This document shows positions 1 through 7,376 of a stretch of DNA of 64,000 bases, one piece after another. Source of the DNA: Sphaerisporangium rufum (GTDB taxonomy: Bacteria; Actinomycetota; Actinomycetes; Streptosporangiales; Streptosporangiaceae); NCBI RefSeq assembly GCF_016863395.1, contig NZ_BOOU01000013.1, positions 62,001 through 126,000 on the forward strand. The letters run 5' to 3'. The notes under the pieces are model-generated. The model made no database searches, had not been told where the DNA came from, and saw nothing but the letters and a program-made list of their open reading frames with translations. Made by a program: the position numbers and the translations under genes. Within the stretch, counting starts at the first letter, position 1. The number at the start of each line of letters is the position of its first letter.

Positions 1-179
1 CGGCGGGTAGCGTTACAGCAGGGAGTTCATGCCTGGACACCCCCGGGCTCCTCGCCCGCCGCCGGTGGCGGCCGGGCGGAGGCCGCCACGATTTCCAACC
101 GCTCGACAGCACTCGCCGGTGGCGTCACCCGCGGTCGTCGCCGCGGCGGGCGCGGTGCGGCTGAGGAGGGTTGGAAAGA

Positions 180-644
180 TTGCATGAAGAGTTGCGCATG
201 CGCGGTAACCAGGGCCTGACCCGGGCGGTCGAGGAGTACCTGACCGAGTGGTCGGAACGGACGGGTGTCACCGTCGAGGTCTGGGCCATGCCCGGCGCCC
301 CCGCCGGTGACGTGCACACCGCCGCGTCCGGCGCGGTGCCCGATGTCGCGCCCGGCGCGGTGCCCGACGTCGTGCCCGCCGCCGTCGCCGAGGCGGTCTA
401 CGCCGTGCTGGTGGAGGCGCTCGGCAACGTCGAGCGCCACAGCCGCGCGCAGGCCGTGTCGATCGCGCTGACCGTCGGCCGCTCCGGCCTGCGCCTGACG
501 ATCAGTGACAACGGCGCCGGCTTCCGGCCGGGCCGTACCGGCCGCGGGCTGGACATGATGAAGCGCCGCTTCCGCGAGGTGGGCGGCACCCTGACGATCA
601 ACAGCGTGGTCGGCGAGGGCACCACGATCAGCGGCACCATCTGA
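180..644 (+). CDS. Stand-alone histidine-kinase-type ATPase (HATPase_c), NarX/DesK-like
   Basis: The protein of about 154 residues is almost only a GHKL ATPase domain. It has an N-box (EALGNVERHS), a G1 box (DNGAGF), a G2-type box (GRGLDMMKRR) and a final GEGTT loop. This matches the C-terminal part of NarL-cognate sensor kinases, but no phospho-accepting histidine, sensor or membrane segment precedes it. TTG 180 is chosen because AGGAGG lies 9 nt upstream; TTG 171 sits directly on that site and ATG 198 is also possible. Two 24-bp direct repeats inside the gene give a duplicated GAVPDV segment just before the N-box. It may be a partner-dependent kinase half, an anti-sigma-like ATPase or a kinase remnant. 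No response regulator is seen in the window. The 179 bases before it hold no gene I can support. Confidence 0.72.
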   Translation: MHEELRMRGNQGLTRAVEEYLTEWSERTGVTVEVWAMPGAPAGDVHTAASGAVPDVAPGAVPDVVPAAVAEAVYAVLVEALGNVERHSRAQAVSIALTVGRSGLRLTISDNGAGFRPGRTGRGLDMMKRRFREVGGTLTINSVVGEGTTISGTI

Positions 645-693
645 GGTCCCGGCCGTGGCCGGGTGCCGGCCCGGCGCCACCGGGCCGGCCGGA

Positions 694-3612
694 TCAGCAC
701 GTGGAGCCGGTGGCCTGGTCGGCGTACAGCCGGCCGCACTGGCGCACGACGACCGGCTCGCCGCGCTCGTCCACGGTGACCAGCATGATCGGCCGGTCCA
801 GGGCGTGCAGCCCGTCGGTGGCGCCGTGCAGCTTGACCAGCCCGCTGTCGCCGTTGCTGGCCGGCAGGTTCGCCAGCGCCAGCAGCACGCCGCCGCGGTC
901 CACCATGCCCGGCCGGCCGGGATCGGCGGACCGGGCTCCCTGGTCGGCGAACGCCGCCTGGGCCGCCCGCATCAGCGCGTCGGCCGCGTCCTGCGCCTGC
1001 ACCGCGTAGTCGCGGGACGGCAGCTCGACCGCCGGCAGCCGGCGCATGTCGAGGGAGCCGAGAAGATCGTCGAGCTGCCCGTAGAAGTCGGTGCGATGCT
1101 GCGCGGGGACGTCGTGCCAGGCCGCGGGGGACGACAGCGCCACGTAGGTCACCCGGACCCGGGCGTTGCGGCCGAGCTCGGTGGCGTGGTCGTTGACGTA
1201 CTGCGTGACATCGTCGTTGGCCATGATCGTCACGTGGTCGCACTGCGATTTGCCGAGCGCGGCGACGAAGGCGCCGAACTGCGGGCTGCGGCCGGTGTAG
1301 TAGACGAGATCGGGTCGCACCCGCCGGCCGCACACCTCGGTCACCTTCTCGCCCAGCGCGGCGCCTCCGCTGAACTCGACGAAGTCGGCGGTGACGCCGG
1401 GGCCGGCGCCGGCGTTGAACGCCTTGACGAACCGGGCACCGAGATCCCGGCCCAGCAGATCGCCCGGCCGGGTGTCGGTGAAGACCATCGCGTTCCGGGC
1501 CGGCCGGATCCCGCGGTCTGGCCGGCCCTCCTTCGCCCAGCGCGCCGCGGTCGCGGCCAGCTCGCTGTTGGGCGGCGCCAGCGGGAAGAACGAGCGGATG
1601 ACGGCGCGGTTCTCGTGCCGGCCGAGATCGTCGTAGGTCGAGGTGGTGGTGATCACCGGTACCGCCCGGCGGGCCAGCACGCGGATCGCCTGCCGGACCT
1701 TCTCCTTGCTCTCGCCGAGCCCGACCACGCCGATCACCGTCGGGTCCGTGGCGATCATGGCCAGCACGTCCTCGGCGACCTCCGGCGCGTACTGGAAGTC
1801 GTTGCCGGCGTTGGCGACCAGCACGCGCATCTGCAACTGGCTGCCGTCGGCGATGCCGAGCAGCCGGCGCTGCTCGACGGCCAGTCCGGCCAGCTCCCCG
1901 TGGATGTCGGTCATCGCGTCGTTGTCGGCGGCGCCGGCCGGCCTGGTCAGCTTCCCAAGGTAGACCACCGTGACGTAGGGGTGGCCGCCGTCCAGGATGC
2001 GCCGGTTCTGCCGCTGGATCTCGGCCAGGACCCGGGACATCTGGGGCGCGAAGGCGAACCCGCCGTCGCTGATGCCGACGCACTCGCCGGACTCCATCCG
2101 GCGGATGCCGGGGGCGCAGCGACCGGTCTCGTCGGCGAGCACCCGGACCAGGGACAGGCAGACCAGTGTGGCCACCACGGCCCAGGGCAGCGAGGGATGC
2201 GCCAGCAGCGGGCGCCGCCGGCCCCGGACCGGCACGGTGATCTTCTCCAGGATCGACACGTCGGCGTCGTCGAGTTCGACGCGCAGCACGCGGCACGAGC
2301 CGAGCGCCCGATCCCGGCCCAGCTCGGCGACCCAGCGCGCCCACAGCTCCTCGCTCGCCTCCGGCCGGCCGGTCAGCGCGCCCCGCCCGGCGGGCACCCC
2401 CGGGGGCAGCGGCGGGCGGTCCTGCCGGCCGGCGACGACGACCATCAGCGGGTCGGCCCGGCGGACCGCGGCGCGGACCTCCTCGATCAGGGCCGCGAGC
2501 CGGCCGTCCCGGCCGTCGACCAGCAGCACCGGGTAGGAGGTGCGCGCCCAGGCCACCCGGCGCCAGACCTTCCACCAGCGGCGCTCATACCCCTGCCGCA
2601 GGTCCTCCAGGAAGGCGTGCACCAGCAGATGCTCGATGCCCGCGACGGCCTGGGCCGCCTCGGCGGCCTTGCGGTCGGTGCTATTGCGGTCGGCGTCCTT
2701 ACGGTCGGTGTTCTCGCGGTGCACGCCGGCGGGGTCGGTGGCCGGCTCGTGCGGTGCCCCGGGCGCCGGACGCGGGGCGGCGGCGCGCCGGCGGGCCTGC
2801 AGCACCCGCACGGTGAACGCGGCGATGTCGCGGGGCCGGTTGCGAGGCTGCCCCGGCATGAGATAGGGCTGGCGGCAGAACCACCGGTAGCGCCCCCGCC
2901 CGGCCCAGCTGCGGGACAGCAGCAGCACGTGCACCGAGCCGATGACCAGGCCGGAGGCGATCGCGGTCACCCCGAACAGCGCGGTGAGCTGGTCGGCCCA
3001 GCCGGCGCTCAGCAGCGCGGTGGCGGCCGCCCACGCGGGCAGCGGGCCCTCGGCGTAGGCGCGGACGTTCGCCCAGAAGGTCCGCCGGTCCTGCCCGGTG
3101 CCCCCGGTCACCTGCCGGCGGCGCCGGCGGATCGCCCGCTTGGCGGCGTCGTGCAGCTGCTCCCGCTCGGTCTCGGTGAGCTGCAGGTCCAGCATCCACA
3201 CCGTCTGCTGGAACAGCGGGAACCGCAGCCGCGGCTCGCCGGTCGGGGCGGTGGCGGCCAGCTCGCCGGCGACGTGCCGTAACTCCGCCACCAGCGGGGC
3301 GAAGGGCGCGTCGCCCGGGTCGGGGACCGGCCCGATCCGGGCGAAGGGCGTGCCGTCGCAGCGGGCCTCCAGGGCGTCGGCCGCGGTGGTGGTCGCCTGG
3401 TCGGATCCGGTCAGCCAGAGCACCGGCACCGGCAGATCACCCTCGCGGCGGGTGGGCCGGATCCGCATCTGGTCGAAGACCCGCAGGAACTCGCGGACTC
3501 CCTCGTACCGCCGGCGGTAGTGATCATCCGGATCGTGCCCGGTCGCCCTGGGATCACCGGCGGTGGGGGCCGGACCGTTCCCCATCTCGGGACGGTACGG
3601 GGGTGCTGTCAC
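694..3612 (-). CDS. Large membrane receptor-like protein: cytosolic N-domain, two TM regions, periplasmic-binding-type C-domain
   Basis: About 972 residues. GTG 3612 is chosen because GGAGG lies 5 nt upstream; the frame stays open to 3771. Residues 1-200 look cytosolic and contain a nucleotide-binding-like strand-loop (VLWLTGSDQATTT) that lacks the GKT/S of a working P-loop. Hydrophobic helices lie at about 195-232 and 475-492. Between them is a charged cytosolic region with a pentapeptide repeat rich in Asp-Arg, encoded by three 15-bp repeats at 2671-2715. From about residue 495 the chain resembles a type-1 periplasmic-binding (Leu/Ile/Val-type receptor) fold, with segments such as VVGLGESKEK and VFTDTRPGD, preceded by a Cys pair just outside the membrane. 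It is unlike a normal ABC binding protein, having no signal peptide or lipobox. I infer a ligand-sensing transmembrane protein; the ligand is unknown. Confidence 0.7.
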   Translation of the reverse strand: MTAPPYRPEMGNGPAPTAGDPRATGHDPDDHYRRRYEGVREFLRVFDQMRIRPTRREGDLPVPVLWLTGSDQATTTAADALEARCDGTPFARIGPVPDPGDAPFAPLVAELRHVAGELAATAPTGEPRLRFPLFQQTVWMLDLQLTETEREQLHDAAKRAIRRRRRQVTGGTGQDRRTFWANVRAYAEGPLPAWAAATALLSAGWADQLTALFGVTAIASGLVIGSVHVLLLSRSWAGRGRYRWFCRQPYLMPGQPRNRPRDIAAFTVRVLQARRRAAAPRPAPGAPHEPATDPAGVHRENTDRKDADRNSTDRKAAEAAQAVAGIEHLLVHAFLEDLRQGYERRWWKVWRRVAWARTSYPVLLVDGRDGRLAALIEEVRAAVRRADPLMVVVAGRQDRPPLPPGVPAGRGALTGRPEASEELWARWVAELGRDRALGSCRVLRVELDDADVSILEKITVPVRGRRRPLLAHPSLPWAVVATLVCLSLVRVLADETGRCAPGIRRMESGECVGISDGGFAFAPQMSRVLAEIQRQNRRILDGGHPYVTVVYLGKLTRPAGAADNDAMTDIHGELAGLAVEQRRLLGIADGSQLQMRVLVANAGNDFQYAPEVAEDVLAMIATDPTVIGVVGLGESKEKVRQAIRVLARRAVPVITTTSTYDDLGRHENRAVIRSFFPLAPPNSELAATAARWAKEGRPDRGIRPARNAMVFTDTRPGDLLGRDLGARFVKAFNAGAGPGVTADFVEFSGGAALGEKVTEVCGRRVRPDLVYYTGRSPQFGAFVAALGKSQCDHVTIMANDDVTQYVNDHATELGRNARVRVTYVALSSPAAWHDVPAQHRTDFYGQLDDLLGSLDMRRLPAVELPSRDYAVQAQDAADALMRAAQAAFADQGARSADPGRPGMVDRGGVLLALANLPASNGDSGLVKLHGATDGLHALDRPIMLVTVDERGEPVVVRQCGRLYADQATGSTC
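2671..2715. repeat. Three 15-bp in-frame tandem repeats
   Basis: Units begin at 2671, 2686 and 2701 and share the core CGGTCGG. On the minus strand they encode a five-residue repeat ending in Asp-Arg, in the cytosolic linker between the two membrane regions of the receptor-like protein. Confidence 0.75.
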
Positions 3613-3912
3613 AGGGCCCTCCGGATGCACGGGCCGCACCATCCGAGCAATTGTCGTGCTTTGTGCATATTGTCGGGATAATGCGGGAGTCGATCTCCAG
3701 CATAAAGTGATGGAGCGTGCGGTGCGCGGCCCCTTGCTTTCGGTCACTGAAGAAAAGGCGTTATTTCCCATATCGGAAGGCCATAGGCCGCTGGAGCGGC
3801 GCCCGGGCGATCTGGCGTTGCCCTCTCGTCCGGCCGGGGCGGCCGCCGGGGACCGGGCTTGGGCGGCGGTGATCAGGTGGAACGCCGCCGGCCCTCGCCC
3901 GGCGGCGGCCGG
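3613..3912. other. Intergenic, upstream of receptor-like gene and downstream of DUF397
   Basis: A 300-base spacer that should carry the promoter of the minus-strand receptor-like gene. It is locally AT-richer around 3650-3685 and 3740-3775. I see no convincing gene, RNA or hairpin in it. Confidence 0.5.
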
Positions 3913-4143
3913 TCAGCGCCGGGCCGGTCGCGGCTCCGGCTGCCCGGCGCGCCGGCCGTCTGGTTTGAGGGATTTAAGAAATTTAAACCATTTGTCGGAA
4001 GGGATGACCAGGGTGGGCCCGCCCGGGTCCTTGGAGTCGCGGACCGCGACCATGCCGGCGAGATTGCCCGCCACCTCGACGCAGTGACCCCCGTTGTCCC
4101 CGCTGAAACTGGATTTGTGCCACTGCGCCGTTCTTAAGTCCAT
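3913..4143 (-). CDS. DUF397 domain protein, partner of the adjacent HTH regulator
   Basis: A 76-residue protein starting MDLRTAQWHKSSFSG and containing the DUF397 signature: W-x-K/R-S-S-F-S, then G-x-C-V-E-V-A, then V-R-D-S-K. The family is typically encoded directly behind a DUF5753 helix-turn-helix gene in streptomycetes and relatives; the BldB-type developmental family is similar. Its ATG lies inside the last codons of the regulator (10-base overlap), so translation is coupled. The C-terminal 20 residues are Arg/Pro-rich and extend beyond the usual domain end. Confidence 0.88.
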   Translation of the reverse strand: MDLRTAQWHKSSFSGDNGGHCVEVAGNLAGMVAVRDSKDPGGPTLVIPSDKWFKFLKSLKPDGRRAGQPEPRPARR

Positions 4144-4961
4144 TTGTCTGCTGCTTCCTGGATTACTCTCAGCGACATGGACCGGGAGTGCGCCTCGGCC
4201 CGGATCGCGTCGTAGCGAGCCGTGAGCGAGGCGATCACACTTCGCTCGCTCATCGTGCGCCCGTCGGGCACCGAATCCACATATACCGTATAAGGCGTGC
4301 CGCGCTGCTCCGCTATAACAAATGCCGCAAGTAATCCCGGGATGGCCGCCGAATCGAACGGAACGATCTGAATCACCACTTTTGGGTGCCTGGCCATCTC
4401 GAGTAGATACTCGAGCTGCCCGCGCATCACCGCGCAGCCGCCGATCGGCCGGCGCAGCACGCCCTCGTCGATCAGGCTGAGGACGGCGGGCGCGTTCTCC
4501 CGGGTCAGCACCTCCTTGCGGCGCATCCGGCCGACGACCCGCTCCTCCACCTGGTCGGGGGTGATGCCCGGGGCGCGCTCGAAGACGTGCCGCGCGTACG
4601 GTTCGGTCTGGAAGATGCCGGGGACGAGCAGCGGATCCCACATCCGCAGCGCGGTCGCCCGCCGCTCCTCCATGGTCCAGTCGCGGAAATGGTCCGGCAC
4701 CGGTGGCGGCGGCGGCCAGGCGTCGGCGTGCAGGGCGAGCAGGGCGCCGTCCAACGCGAGCACGCCGTCGCAGCGGCGGGTGAAATCCTCGCTCGGGATG
4801 CGCTTCATGTTCTCCACCGCGCCCACCAGGCTGCCGGAGAAGCCGATTCTGCGGCCGAGTTCCGCCTGGGTGAGACCGGCCAGGATGCGGTGGCGCTGGA
4901 GTTCGTACGCGAACCGGGCAGTCGCCGAGCCTTCGGGGTTTATTTTCGTCATATGCGGCAT
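4134..4961 (-). CDS. XRE-type helix-turn-helix regulator with DUF5753 domain
   Basis: About 275 residues. An N-terminal HTH (RILAGLTQAELGRRIG followed by GSLVGAVEN) is followed by the actinobacterial DUF5753 region (RMWDPLLVPGIFQTEPYAR and VIQIVPF). ATG 4961 is preferred because GAGGAG lies 5-6 nt upstream. Proteins of this type act with a DUF397 partner, often encoded in the overlapping downstream gene as here, and many affect sporulation or secondary metabolism. Target and signal cannot be read from the sequence. A second, homologous locus lies at 52931-54095. Confidence 0.9.
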   Translation of the reverse strand: MPHMTKINPEGSATARFAYELQRHRILAGLTQAELGRRIGFSGSLVGAVENMKRIPSEDFTRRCDGVLALDGALLALHADAWPPPPPVPDHFRDWTMEERRATALRMWDPLLVPGIFQTEPYARHVFERAPGITPDQVEERVVGRMRRKEVLTRENAPAVLSLIDEGVLRRPIGGCAVMRGQLEYLLEMARHPKVVIQIVPFDSAAIPGLLAAFVIAEQRGTPYTVYVDSVPDGRTMSERSVIASLTARYDAIRAEAHSRSMSLRVIQEAADKWT

Positions 4962-5507
4962 TTGAGCTCCTCGCCCGTCCTGCGGGGAAATCGCAGCGCG
5001 CCGCGGCCACCACACCTTTTCCCTGCCAGTGCTGATTCCCGGGGTGCGGCCCGGCGGTCACAAAAAGGTAATGGATGCCGCCGTATCCGGGGCAGGTGAT
5101 TGTTGATCCGCCGGCCCGCGTTTTCCGGTCCGGCCGGTGCGGCGCCGCCGCCGGCCGGACCGGCGGTCACGGTGCCGGTCACGGTGCCGGTCACGGTGCC
5201 GGTCACGGTGCCGGTCATTGTGCCGGTCATTGTGCCGCTCACTCTGCCTCGCACCGGGCCGGGCGGTGGCCCGCGGCGGGACCGCGCCAGGCCGTGGAAT
5301 ACGACCCGCGGGAGAGCGGCGGGTGAACATAACGAGAATGCATCGCCCGACGTCGTGAGGGCGCAGCGGCTTGCGGTGGCCATCGGGACTCGGAATGATC
5401 TCTTGCGCGCGGCAGATCACGGGAAATGATGACGAGAAGTACGCCATTCCGCCCGGCCGGGCCGGATGGCGGGACGGGCTCCACCGAGGTCGGTCACAGG
5501 AGGACGG
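4962..5507. other. Long intergenic region between divergent regulators
   Basis: No gene with convincing codon use or start site. It holds the 12-bp tandem array at 5165-5248 and must contain the divergent promoters of the DUF5753 and GAF-LuxR regulators. Small reading frames through the array give repetitive peptides (VTVP or GTVT), which I treat as by-products of the repeat. Confidence 0.5.
5165..5248. repeat. 12-bp tandem repeat array, seven units
   Basis: Four identical copies of GGTCACGGTGCC (5165-5212) are followed by three diverging copies that begin GGTCAT or GCTCAC (5213-5248). The unit is an exact 12 bases throughout, so any reading frame crossing it stays open. Confidence 0.9.
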
Positions 5508-6503
5508 GTGTCAGCGCCTCGTTCGCACGACGGGTTCTCCCCGGATGTCGCCAGGGCTCTGAGCCAGGCGGACCGCGGGATCCGCGCCCGGATGGGCGAT
5601 CATTTCGGGTTGTTCGACTACTGGCGTTTCGCCATGAGCACGATCTGCGATGTCGACGCGTTCTATGTGGGCTTCTACCGGGACGGTCGCAAGATCGTCT
5701 ACCCCTACACCTTCGACTGTAGTTCGGCGGGCAAGGCGTACGTCCAGCCGGAGGTCTTCGGGTACGGCCCCAAGGGCCAGGCGGCCTGGATCCTGCGGCA
5801 CCGCCGCCCGTACCGGTACGCCGAGGACGGCGGGTTGCTGCTCAACCAGGGGGTGGCCTTCGGTGACGAGGAGCGCGCCTCGGCCGACGCGATCACCGTG
5901 CCCATCTTCGAGCGGCGGGACGGCGAGCCGGCGGTGATCGGGCTGGCATCGGTGCAGGCCTACCGCCCCCGCTGCTACACCGCCGAGCACGTGCGCGCCT
6001 TCGAATGGACGGCACGCTCGGTGGCGGTCGTGCTGGCCCGGGAACGGGAGGACGACGTGGGCCGCCGGCGGCTGGAGGTGCCGGGCGACGGTCCGGACGG
6101 AGCCTGGCCGTCCGTGGCCGACGTCGTGCAGGACGTCTCGGCCATCCTGGCCGACCTGCACGCGCGGATCAGCGAGGTGGAGGAGGCGGTGCCCGCCGGC
6201 GAGCGCGAGCTGCTCGCCATGGTCCGCGCGCTGCGCCGCCGCTGCGAGCGGGGCCAGACCGAGACCATGGACATCATCGCCCGGCCGTCCGCGCAGGCCG
6301 AGAGCCTGCTCAATTCGCTGTCGTCCAAGGAACGGGAGATCGCCTTTCTCATCGCCCGCGGCGGTATGACGAACAAGGAGATCGCCGCGCAGGTATTCGT
6401 CACCGAGTCGACCATCAAAGGGCACGTCTCCAGGATTCTGCGCAAGCTCGGCGTGGAACAGCGGTCGGGAATCGCCGCGCGGCTGGAGCAATTCGTCGAC
6501 TGA
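5508..6503 (+). CDS. LuxR-family transcriptional regulator with GAF domain
   Basis: About 331 residues. GTG 5508 is chosen over ATG 5466 because AGGAGG lies 4 nt upstream of it. Residues 30-180 look like a GAF sensor domain (FAMSTICDVDAFYVGFYRDG; later ITVPIF and GLASVQAY). A linker predicted to be helical follows. The last 65 residues are a LuxR/NarL HTH (LSSKEREIAFLIARGGMTNK then VTESTIKGHVSRILRKLGV). There is no receiver domain, so it probably responds to a small ligand or redox state through GAF. No obvious target gene adjoins it apart from the small membrane protein downstream. Confidence 0.87.
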   Translation: MSAPRSHDGFSPDVARALSQADRGIRARMGDHFGLFDYWRFAMSTICDVDAFYVGFYRDGRKIVYPYTFDCSSAGKAYVQPEVFGYGPKGQAAWILRHRRPYRYAEDGGLLLNQGVAFGDEERASADAITVPIFERRDGEPAVIGLASVQAYRPRCYTAEHVRAFEWTARSVAVVLAREREDDVGRRRLEVPGDGPDGAWPSVADVVQDVSAILADLHARISEVEEAVPAGERELLAMVRALRRRCERGQTETMDIIARPSAQAESLLNSLSSKEREIAFLIARGGMTNKEIAAQVFVTESTIKGHVSRILRKLGVEQRSGIAARLEQFVD

Positions 6504-6697
6504 TCGTGCGGTGCCCGCCGGGCCGGTGCCGCGGGTGTCGTGGCGGGCGCGGCGGTGGCGTCCGGCCGGTCGCGGGGCCCGGACCAGGGGCGCCCGCGAC
6601 GGCGCCCGGCCGCTCGCCGGCGGCACCCCGGCCCGGGCCGAGGTGCCGCCGGCGACCGGGATCCGGTCGCGGTCCCTCTGGAACGGTTCGGAATATT

Positions 6698-6714
6698 TCA
6701 GTACTTAGTACTGA
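6698..6714. promoter_or_regulatory. 17-bp perfect palindrome, candidate operator
   Basis: TCAGTAC-TTA-GTACTGA is an exact inverted repeat with 7-bp arms and a 3-base spacer, in an AT-rich stretch of an otherwise very GC-rich region, 141 bp before the next start codon. The size suits a dimeric repressor site. No regulator can be assigned. Confidence 0.5.
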
Positions 6715-6737
6715 TCGGACGCGGGGGAAAACCCTCC

Positions 6738-6749
6738 CATGTAATGAGC
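6738..6749 (+). promoter_or_regulatory. CATGTAATGAGC element, copy 1
   Basis: An identical 12-mer occurs at 10647-10658. Both copies lie the same distance (117-118 bases) before the start codon of a small membrane-protein gene, on the same strand, and both are followed by a GTC within 5 bases. This suggests a shared promoter or activator site. Confidence 0.4.
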
Positions 6750-6854
6750 GTGTCCGGGGATCGCGCCGGATATCTTCCTTATGTCAAAGGGGAGGGATTT
6801 GTCGGTACCGGTGGCCTGGCGGAACGCGGCACCGGTACGGGCGAGGAGCCGGCC

Positions 6855-7337
6855 ATGGAACATCTGACCATCGCCATCCTGCTGGCGGTGCTGGGCGGCG
6901 GCGCGTTCTGCGCCCGGCGGGACCGGCAGGGAAGCGCCGCGGTCCGCCCGATCAGCGCGGAGTTCCCGCTGCCGCCGGGCCTGGCCGCCGACATCGTCGC
7001 CGAGGCCGCGCTGACCGAGCGGGAGCGGACCCGGGGCGGCCCGGTGCCGGTCACCCACGGGGCGGGCCGGTGCCGGGTGGAGGTCGCCTGCCGGGCCGGC
7101 GCCATGGTGTTCGAGGTGCGCCCGCTGCCGGGCGCGGCCGGCAGCCGGGTCGTCGCGCGCGCCGAGCAGGTGTCGGTGATCCCGCTGCCCGACATCGCCG
7201 GCGCCGGATCCGCCGCCGAGCTGCCGAACCGGATGGCCGGCCTGCCCCGGCACCCGGCTCGCCTGCTGAGGCGCCGGGAGCAGGCCTTCCACGCGCTGTC
7301 CACCGCCGCCCGCGCGGTGCCGGGCCGCGCCGGGTGA
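6855..7337 (+). CDS. Small membrane-anchored protein, unrecognised
   Basis: 160 residues from ATG 6855, with GAGGAG 5 nt upstream. The first 17 residues are hydrophobic (LTIAILLAVLGGGAF) and end at a Cys, then a basic patch, so it is either a single-pass N-anchored protein or has an unusual signal sequence. The rest is soluble, Arg/Ala/Pro-rich, with a short predicted beta region (CRVEVACRAGAMVFEVRPLP). I recognise no domain. Confidence 0.65.
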   Translation: MEHLTIAILLAVLGGGAFCARRDRQGSAAVRPISAEFPLPPGLAADIVAEAALTERERTRGGPVPVTHGAGRCRVEVACRAGAMVFEVRPLPGAAGSRVVARAEQVSVIPLPDIAGAGSAAELPNRMAGLPRHPARLLRRREQAFHALSTAARAVPGRAG

Positions 7338-7376
7338 CCTCCCGGCCGGCCGCTTGACCTTCGACGCTTTACGCAG

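Larger units (their letters stand above)
6504..6854. other. Intergenic leader upstream of small membrane protein
   Basis: A 351-base spacer. Its first 160 bases are GC-rich and featureless. The AT-richer part (6690-6790) carries a perfect 17-bp palindrome and the CATGTAATGAGC element. I infer it holds the promoter and operator of the gene at 6855. Confidence 0.5.

Noticed and set aside
694-3612. Ordinary ABC-importer binding protein
   Set aside because: There is no signal peptide or lipobox, no permease or ATPase gene nearby, and about 490 residues of cytosolic and membrane sequence precede the binding domain.
5100-5429. A plus-strand frame encoding a VTVP-repeat protein
   Set aside because: The open frame exists because the 12-bp repeat unit is a multiple of three; flanking codons have no coding bias and no ribosome site is present.
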